A stretch of 64,000 bases of DNA from the NCBI RefSeq assembly GCF_900114065.1, contig NZ_FORS01000002.1, positions 310,001 to 374,000 on the forward strand. The letters are read 5' to 3'. Shown here piece after piece: positions 58,748 to 64,000 of the stretch. Source of the stretch: Stutzerimonas kunmingensis (GTDB lineage Bacteria > Pseudomonadota > Gammaproteobacteria > Pseudomonadales > Pseudomonadaceae). The notes beneath the pieces are model-generated. The model ran no database searches. It saw only the letters and a list, made by a program, of their open reading frames with translations, and had not been told where the DNA came from. Both the position numbers and the translations under genes were made by a program. Position 1 is the stretch's first letter. Each line of letters opens with the position of its first letter.

Positions 58748-60415
58748 ATGAGCAAGCCCGAGACTCCCGCCGCTAGCAACTTTCTCCGTCCGATCGTCCA
58801 GGCCGACCTGGACTCCGGCAAGCACGCCAAGATCGTCACCCGCTTCCCGCCTGAGCCCAATGGCTATCTGCATATCGGCCACGCCAAATCGATCTGCCTG
58901 AATTTCGGCCTGGCGAAGGAGTTCGGTGGCGAGTGCAACCTGCGCTTCGATGACACCAACCCGGCCAAGGAAGACCAGGAGTACATCGACGCCATCAAGA
59001 GTGATGTCGAATGGCTGGGCTTTCAGTGGGCGGGCGAGGAGCGCTATGCCTCCAACTATTTCGATCAGCTGCACGAGTGGGCCGTCCATCTGATCAAGGC
59101 GGGCAAGGCCTATGTCTGTGATCTGACGCCTGAGCAAGCGCGTGAGTATCGCGGCAGCCTGACCGAGCCCGGAAAGAACAGTCCGTTCCGCGAGCGGTCG
59201 GTGGAGGAAAACCTCGATCTCTTCGCGCGCATGAAAGCCGGTGAATTCCCGGATGGTGCCCGTGCGCTGCGGGCGAAGATCGACATGGCTTCGCCCAACA
59301 TGAACCTGCGCGACCCGATCCTCTATCGTATTCGCCATGCGCACCATCACCAGACCGGCGACAAGTGGTGCATCTACCCCAGCTACGATTTCACCCATGG
59401 TCAGTCGGATGCCATCGAGGGCATCACGCATTCGATCTGCACATTGGAATTCGAGGATCACCGGCCGCTGTACGAGTGGTTCCTGGCCAACTTGCCGGTG
59501 CCGGCGCAGCCGCGTCAGTACGAATTCGCCCGCCTCAACCTGAACTACACCATCACCAGCAAGCGCAAGCTCAAGCAGCTGGTCGATGAGAAGCACGTGA
59601 ACGGCTGGGACGATCCGAGGATGTCGACGCTTTCTGGCTTTCGTCGTCGAGGTTACACCCCGGCGTCGATCCGCAATTTCTGCGACATGATCGGTGTGAA
59701 TCGCGCCGGTGGCGTCGTCGACATCGGCATGCTGGAGTTCGCCATCCGCGAAGATCTTGATGCCAATGCAGCCCGTGCGATGTGCGTGCTCAAGCCGCTC
59801 AAGGTGGTGATTACCAACTACCCGGAAGGCCAGGTCGAGAACCTCGAGCTGCCGCGCCATCCCAAGCAGGATATGGGTGTGCGGGTGCTGCCATTCAGCC
59901 GGGAACTCTACATCGACGCCGGCGACTTCGAGGAAGTCCCTCCGGCTGGGTTCAAACGCTTGATTCCGGGCGGCGAAGTGCGCCTGCGCGGCAGCTACGT
60001 CATTCGTGCCGATGAAGCCGTGAAGGATGATCAGGGCAATATCGTCGAGCTGCGCTGTTCCTATGACGAGAACACCCTCGGCAAGAATCCGGAGGGGCGC
60101 AAGGTCAAGGGCGTCATCCACTGGGTGCCGGCCGCCGAGAGCGTCGAGTGCGAGGTGCGTCTGTACGATCGCCTGTTCCGCTCGGCCAATCCGGAAAAGG
60201 ACGAGGAGGGCGGTAGCTTCCTCGACAACATCAATCTGGAGTCGCTGGTTGTGCTCAAGGGGTGCCGTGCCGAGCCGTCGCTGGCCAGTGCCGAACCTGA
60301 AGAGCGGTTCCAGTTTGAACGCGAAGGCTATTTCTGCGCCGACATGAAGGACAGCAAGCCGGGCGCTCCCGTGTTCAACCGCACCGTCACGCTGCGTGAC
60401 TCCTGGGGTCAATGA
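58748..60415 (+). CDS. glnS: Glutaminyl-tRNA synthetase
   Basis: The 555-residue class I synthetase has the HIGH motif at 42-45 ([14 protein letters not shown]) and a KMSKS-like site (SKRKLKQ). The QLHEWAV and [13 protein letters not shown] blocks are characteristic of GlnRS. ATG 58748 chosen by homology; a longer frame from 58526 is not supported. TGA overlaps the cysS start. Confidence 0.97.
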   Translation: MSKPETPAASNFLRPIVQADLDSGKHAKIVTRFPPEPNGYLHIGHAKSICLNFGLAKEFGGECNLRFDDTNPAKEDQEYIDAIKSDVEWLGFQWAGEERYASNYFDQLHEWAVHLIKAGKAYVCDLTPEQAREYRGSLTEPGKNSPFRERSVEENLDLFARMKAGEFPDGARALRAKIDMASPNMNLRDPILYRIRHAHHHQTGDKWCIYPSYDFTHGQSDAIEGITHSICTLEFEDHRPLYEWFLANLPVPAQPRQYEFARLNLNYTITSKRKLKQLVDEKHVNGWDDPRMSTLSGFRRRGYTPASIRNFCDMIGVNRAGGVVDIGMLEFAIREDLDANAARAMCVLKPLKVVITNYPEGQVENLELPRHPKQDMGVRVLPFSRELYIDAGDFEEVPPAGFKRLIPGGEVRLRGSYVIRADEAVKDDQGNIVELRCSYDENTLGKNPEGRKVKGVIHWVPAAESVECEVRLYDRLFRSANPEKDEEGGSFLDNINLESLVVLKGCRAEPSLASAEPEERFQFEREGYFCADMKDSKPGAPVFNRTVTLRDSWGQ

Positions 60416-61800
60416 TGGCGCTGTCGATCTACAACACGCTGACCAAGACCAAGGAAGCGTTCCGCCCGCTGGAAGGCAACAAGGTGCGTATGTACGTCTG
60501 TGGCATGACGGTCTATGACTTCTGCCACATCGGTCATGCACGCGTGATGGTCGCGTTCGACGTGGTCACCCGTTGGCTGCGCCACCGCGGCTACGACGTG
60601 ACCTACGTGCGTAACATCACCGACATCGACGATAAGATCATCCGCCGTGCCAGCGAGAACGGTGAGCCGTTCCAGGCGCTGGTCGAGAGGATGATCGCCG
60701 CCATGCACGACGACGAGACCCGCCTCAACGTACTGCGTCCGGATATCGAGCCACGTGCGACTGACCATATCGCCGGCATGCACACGATGATCCAGACGCT
60801 CATCGACAAGGGCTTCGCCTATGCGCCGGGCAATGGTGATGTCTATTACCGGGTCGGCAAGTTCGTCGGTTACGGCAAGCTGTCGCGGCGCAAGATCGAG
60901 GACCTGAAGATCGGCGCGCGCATCGAGGTCGATGAGGCGAAGGAAGATCCACTGGATTTCGTACTGTGGAAGGGTGCCAAGCCGGGTGAGCCGAGCTGGG
61001 ATTCGCCCTGGGGTGCCGGTCGTCCGGGCTGGCATATCGAATGCTCGGTGATGTCGACCTGCTGCCTAGGCGAGACCTTCGACATTCATGGCGGTGGTCC
61101 GGACCTGGTGTTCCCGCACCATGAGAACGAGATTGCCCAAAGTGAAGCAGCCACTGGCAAGCAGTACGCCAATGCCTGGATGCACGCCGGCGCGGTGCGT
61201 GTCGATGGCGAGAAGATGTCCAAGAGCCTGGGCAACTTCTTCACCATTCGGGAAGTGCTGGAAAAGTACCATCCTGAGGTCGTGCGCTATCTGCTGGTTT
61301 CCAGCCACTATCGCAGCCCAATCAACTACTCCGAAGACAGCCTGCGCGAGGCCAAGGGCGCTCTGGAGCGCTTCTACAACGGCCTCAAGGGCCTGCCTGA
61401 GGCGACGCCGGGCGGTGGCGACGAGTTCATCGCGCGCTTCGGCGTGGCGATGGACGACGACTTCAACTCGCCGGAAGCCTGCGCGGTGCTGTTCGAGATG
61501 ATCCGTGAGGTGAACCGTCTGCGTGAGTCTGATCTGGCCGCAGCTGCGGCGTTGGCTGCACGTCTCAAGGAGCTGGCGGGCGTATTGGGCGTGCTGCAGC
61601 TTGAGCCTGAAGCCTTCCTGCAAGCTGGTGCGGCGGGCAAGGTCGATGCCTCCGAGGTCGAGGCGTTGATCGCTGCGCGCCTCACGGCTCGAGCTGAAAA
61701 GAACTGGGCCGAATCCGATCGTATCCGCGACCAGCTCACCGCGATGGGGGTGGTGCTGGAGGATGGCAAAGGCGGAACGACATGGCGTCTTGCTGAATAA
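60415..61800 (+). CDS. cysS: Cysteinyl-tRNA synthetase
   Basis: The 461-residue class I synthetase has zinc ligand Cys29 with [16 protein letters not shown] (HIGH at 38-41), [10 protein letters not shown] and the KMSKS loop [10 protein letters not shown]. Start ATG 60415 overlaps the glnS TGA as TGATG; an ATG three bases upstream gives one extra Met. Followed by a terminator and convergent folD. Confidence 0.97.
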   Translation: MALSIYNTLTKTKEAFRPLEGNKVRMYVCGMTVYDFCHIGHARVMVAFDVVTRWLRHRGYDVTYVRNITDIDDKIIRRASENGEPFQALVERMIAAMHDDETRLNVLRPDIEPRATDHIAGMHTMIQTLIDKGFAYAPGNGDVYYRVGKFVGYGKLSRRKIEDLKIGARIEVDEAKEDPLDFVLWKGAKPGEPSWDSPWGAGRPGWHIECSVMSTCCLGETFDIHGGGPDLVFPHHENEIAQSEAATGKQYANAWMHAGAVRVDGEKMSKSLGNFFTIREVLEKYHPEVVRYLLVSSHYRSPINYSEDSLREAKGALERFYNGLKGLPEATPGGGDEFIARFGVAMDDDFNSPEACAVLFEMIREVNRLRESDLAAAAALAARLKELAGVLGVLQLEPEAFLQAGAAGKVDASEVEALIAARLTARAEKNWAESDRIRDQLTAMGVVLEDGKGGTTWRLAE

Positions 61801-61816
61801 AAGGGACGGCGTAATC

Positions 61817-61850
61817 AAAAACGGCACCGAAAGGTGCCGTTCTTGTTTTA
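61817..61850. terminator. Bidirectional terminator between cysS and folD
   Basis: Stem AACGGCACC / GGTGCCGTT closed by a GAAA tetraloop, with A run before and T run after. Confidence 0.92.
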
Positions 61851-61860
61851 CTCGCAGTAG

Positions 61861-62715
61861 TTATCGATGCAAATGTTCGGCGGCGTGCAGTGTATTTTCC
61901 AGCAGGCAGGCTCGGGTCATCGGACCTACTCCACCCGGAACCGGAGTGATCCAGGCGGCGCGTTCGCTGGCTGGTCCGAATTCAACGTCGCCCAGCAGGC
62001 GCCCGTCGGCCTGACGATTGATGCCCACATCGATGACGATCGCCCCAGGCTTGATCCACTCACCCTTTACCAGGCCGGTGATACCGGTCGCTACCACGAC
62101 CAGATCAGCTCGGCGAACGTGCTCTTCGAGGTTGCGGGTGAAGCGATGGGTCACGGTGGTGGTGCAGCCAGCCAAGAGCAGTTCCAGCGCCATCGGGCGA
62201 CCGACAATGTTGGATGCGCCCACGACGACCGCGTCCAGACCGTGCAGATCGACACCGGTGCTCTCCAGCAGCGTGATGATCCCCTTTGGCGTGCAGGGGC
62301 GTAGCAGCGGCATGCGTTGCGCGAGACGACCGACGTTATAGGGGTGGAAGCCGTCCACATCCTTGTCCGGACGGATGCGCTGGAGCAATTGCGAAGCATC
62401 GAGGTGTTTTGGCAGCGGCAGTTGCACAAGGATGCCGTCGATGGAGGCGTCGTCGTTGAGCTGATCGATCAGCGCAAGAAGATCTTCCTGGCGAGTATCG
62501 CTCGGCAGGTCATGGGCCACGGAATTGAAGCCCACCTCCTCGCAATCCTTGCGCTTGTGCGCCACGTAAACCTGGGAGGCTGGGTCGCTGCCTACCAGAA
62601 TTACGGCGAGGCCGGGAGCGCGAAGCCCTTGGGCGCGGCGTTCGGCAACACGACCGGAGATCTGTTGGCGAATGTTGGCAGCAATCGTTTTACCGTCGAT
62701 CAGTTTTGCGGTCAT
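61861..62715 (-). CDS. folD: Methylenetetrahydrofolate dehydrogenase / cyclohydrolase
   Basis: The 284-residue bifunctional enzyme converts methylene- to formyl-tetrahydrofolate. Active-site [20 protein letters not shown] (Lys in the YxxxK motif), [10 protein letters not shown], the NADP motif [17 protein letters not shown] and the C-terminal [12 protein letters not shown] are all present. TAA at 61861, next to the shared terminator. The tRNA cluster starts 270 bases upstream of its ATG. Confidence 0.97.
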   Translation of the reverse strand: MTAKLIDGKTIAANIRQQISGRVAERRAQGLRAPGLAVILVGSDPASQVYVAHKRKDCEEVGFNSVAHDLPSDTRQEDLLALIDQLNDDASIDGILVQLPLPKHLDASQLLQRIRPDKDVDGFHPYNVGRLAQRMPLLRPCTPKGIITLLESTGVDLHGLDAVVVGASNIVGRPMALELLLAGCTTTVTHRFTRNLEEHVRRADLVVVATGITGLVKGEWIKPGAIVIDVGINRQADGRLLGDVEFGPASERAAWITPVPGGVGPMTRACLLENTLHAAEHLHR

Positions 62716-62988
62716 GACGCTTGGTTAACCATTGGAGAGGACTTGGAAAGGGCGCGTATTCTCGCATGTCGCAGCGATGTGGCAAAGGCGAAGCAGCTAC
62801 CGGCACCTGTAACTCCTTTATCTAACTGAAATTTTTTTGAATTTGCTGTTGACGAGTGTTTGGAGCCTCTATAACATTCGCCCCGCTTGTCGAGCACAGC
62901 CTGCTGCTGGGTAAGATGGCTTTCGAAGAGGGTTACTTCTTCAATAGCCGGAGCTTCAAGTCTGCGCTCCGAACAGAATGCAGACAAA

Positions 62989-63065
62989 GCGCCCGTAGCT
63001 CAGCTGGATAGAGCATCCGCCTTCTAAGCGGATGGTCGCAGGTTCGAGTCCTGCCGGGTGCGCCA
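62989..63065 (+). tRNA. tRNA-Arg (anticodon TCT)
   Basis: 77 bases with encoded CCA. Acceptor GCGCCCG pairs with CGGGTGC, D stem GCTC/GAGC, anticodon loop CTTCTAA (TCT), T arm GCAGG TTCGAGT CCTGC. Confidence 0.98.
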
Positions 63066-63097
63066 TTTCGGGCTCTGGCACAAGCAAATGCAATATG

Positions 63098-63173
63098 GTG
63101 GGCGTAGCTCAGTTGGTAGAGCACAGGATTGTGGCTCCTGGTGTCGAGGGTTCGATCCCCTTCGTCCACCCCA
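63098..63173 (+). tRNA. tRNA-His (anticodon GTG)
   Basis: 76 bases with encoded CCA. Acceptor GTGGGCG / CGTCCAC, discriminator C opposite the extra 5' G at 63097, anticodon loop TTGTGGC (GTG), T loop TTCGATC. Confidence 0.97.
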
Positions 63174-63183
63174 TATTCCAGAA

Positions 63184-63210
63184 AGCGCCAGGCATTGCCT
63201 GGCGTTTTCG
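63184..63210 (+). terminator. Hairpin between tRNA-His and tRNA-Leu
   Basis: Stem CGCCAGGCA / TGCCTGGCG followed by TTTTCG. It could end the Arg-His transcript or serve as a processing site. Confidence 0.75.
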
Positions 63211-63225
63211 TTTAAGCCCTGCTTG

Positions 63226-63310
63226 GCGGACGTGGTGAAATTGGTAGACACACCAGATTTAGGTTCTGGCGCCGCAAGGTGTGAGAGTTCGAGTCTCTCC
63301 GTCCGCACCA
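63226..63310 (+). tRNA. tRNA-Leu (anticodon TAG)
   Basis: 85 bases with a long variable arm (GCGCCGCAAGGTGT) and encoded CCA. Acceptor GCGGACG / CGTCCGC, anticodon loop TTTAGGT (TAG). Confidence 0.97.
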
Positions 63311-63350
63311 TTTCATGATTTCGAAGCTTTGCAAGAAGAATCGAAAATCT

Positions 63351-63378
63351 CTAAAAGCCCCGTAACAGGGGCTTTTTT
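63351..63378 (+). terminator. Terminator after tRNA-Leu
   Basis: Stem AAAAGCCCC / GGGGCTTTT with a GTAACA loop and a six-T run. Confidence 0.9.
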
Positions 63379-63451
63379 GTGTCTGCTGTTGTAACACGTG
63401 AGGCTACGCACGATGCCTTGCAGCGCAGACGGCGGAGGTTGATGGTACTGA

Positions 63452-64000
63452 TCATCCTCGCCGCCACAGACGACTCAATCGATGCCATGCGGGGCGTTGT
63501 AGCTCAGGTGGTTCAGGCCAGTGGGCCTTCTTGCTTTCGCATTGCACGATGCCGTTGGTACCGAGCCTCAGGCGCCAGCGCTGGGCCGATGGAAAATGCT
63601 CACCGGGATTGGTGTGCAACAGCAGCAGGTTGTAGTCGTGCTGCTTCTCGATGGGGTGGGCTTGAACTGAACCTTTGCTGCCATCGCTGGCGGAATCATC
63701 TTCGTCGGCCAGGACAAACAATTTGTTGTCCCTCGCCTGGATCATCGCGCAAAGCTGTTCGCAATCCAGCGTGAGCCGCTCCCGAATCTCGTCGTGCTCC
63801 AATGCTGCGTTGTCCAGACTCAGCAGCACGCGATAGCAGATGATCTGCCGCTCCTCGTTGGTGGCCCATTTGCCGGAGTGTTCCCGAACCAGGGGCGGTA
63901 GATCCGCCAGCTTGCGGTAGTCGAGCCAGACCCGTTGCTGCGCGAGCAACTTCCGGGTGTAGGGCATGAACAGGCGAATCTTCCAGCGCGGCTTGCCTTT
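63452..64000 (-). CDS. Unrecognised protein (partial, N-terminus outside window)
   Basis: At least 182 codons are open on the minus strand from the window end to TGA at 63452; an ATG at 63967 lies inside the frame, but residues upstream of it (KGKPRWKIRLF) read smoothly as coding, so the true start lies outside. The protein is soluble, with an acidic patch (LADEDDSASDGSKG) and a C-terminal half rich in His, Trp and Arg (RWRLRLGTNGIVQCE). No family is recognised. It sits where tig is found in P. aeruginosa after these tRNAs, suggesting an inserted segment. Confidence 0.6.
   Translation of the reverse strand, partial: KGKPRWKIRLFMPYTRKLLAQQRVWLDYRKLADLPPLVREHSGKWATNEERQIICYRVLLSLDNAALEHDEIRERLTLDCEQLCAMIQARDNKLFVLADEDDSASDGSKGSVQAHPIEKQHDYNLLLLHTNPGEHFPSAQRWRLRLGTNGIVQCESKKAHWPEPPELQRPAWHRLSRLWRRG

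Noticed and set aside
58622..60541. Minus-strand ORF of 639 codons opposite glnS
   Set aside because: Antisense shadow of glnS; no ribosome site or domain, composition typical of reverse-frame reading.
63379..63774. Plus-strand 131-codon ORF at the right end
   Set aside because: It starts inside the tRNA-Leu terminator region and overlaps the more protein-like minus-strand frame; its Arg/Cys/Ser-rich product looks like a shadow.

Overview
The window looks like core chromosome of a Pseudomonas of the stutzeri group (Stutzerimonas). That assignment is an inference. It rests on the high G+C, the cfrX-cmpX-sigX-oprF block, OprI, a family I.1 lipase with its foldase, and a gene order close to two P. 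aeruginosa neighbourhoods (roughly PA2843-PA2865 and PA1754-PA1796). Most of it is housekeeping sequence; accessory character is concentrated in the first 14 kb and in the last 600 bases.

Bases 1-13,997 hold a guanidine-use region built as two minus-strand transcription units. Each has a guanidine-I (ykkC) riboswitch preceded by a sigma-54-type promoter. Unit 2 (riboswitch near 13,836-13,928) runs ABC permease, ABC ATPase, two UAAP/CgdAB proteins (carboxyguanidine deiminase), a 39-residue coupled microprotein, guanidine (urea-type) carboxylase and allophanate hydrolase. Together these convert guanidine to ammonia and CO2. Unit 1 (riboswitch near 2,715-2,810) runs an ABC substrate-binding protein, a membrane di-iron desaturase/hydroxylase-type protein and a short-chain dehydrogenase cut by the window edge. 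The oxidase-plus-dehydrogenase pair under a guanidine riboswitch is the most interesting possible novelty: it could act on a substituted guanidine. REP-type palindromes lie between the carboxylase and hydrolase genes, and a second pair sits inside the carboxylase reading frame. An MscS channel and a 28-residue membrane microprotein lie beside or between these genes.

Bases 14,140-28,251 carry a chemoreceptor, TatD, an MltF-like lytic transglycosylase, lipase with its foldase (and a sigma-54-type promoter), GreB, the YbbA/YbbP exporter, TesA, a small CxxC protein, an L,D-transpeptidase, OprI, a small acetyltransferase and DAHP synthase. Bases 28,515-36,737 carry a ketopantoate-reductase-like protein, CysB, CysH, ThrH, PabB and a three-gene ATP-grasp / seven-TM transglutaminase-like / retropepsin-like operon.

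Bases 37,005-43,820 are the 2-methylcitrate (propionate) operon: GntR regulator, prpB, prpC, acnD, prpF. Next come ppsR and ppsA (divergent), rraA, cmaX, cfrX, cmpX, sigX, oprF, acnB, a DUF1289 protein, a tandem universal stress protein, miaE, lpxH, ppiB, glnS, cysS and folD. Three tRNA genes follow (Arg-TCT, His-GTG, Leu-TAG). After tRNA-Leu, where P. aeruginosa has tig, there is instead an unrecognised gene running off the window, which suggests an insertion at the tRNA locus.
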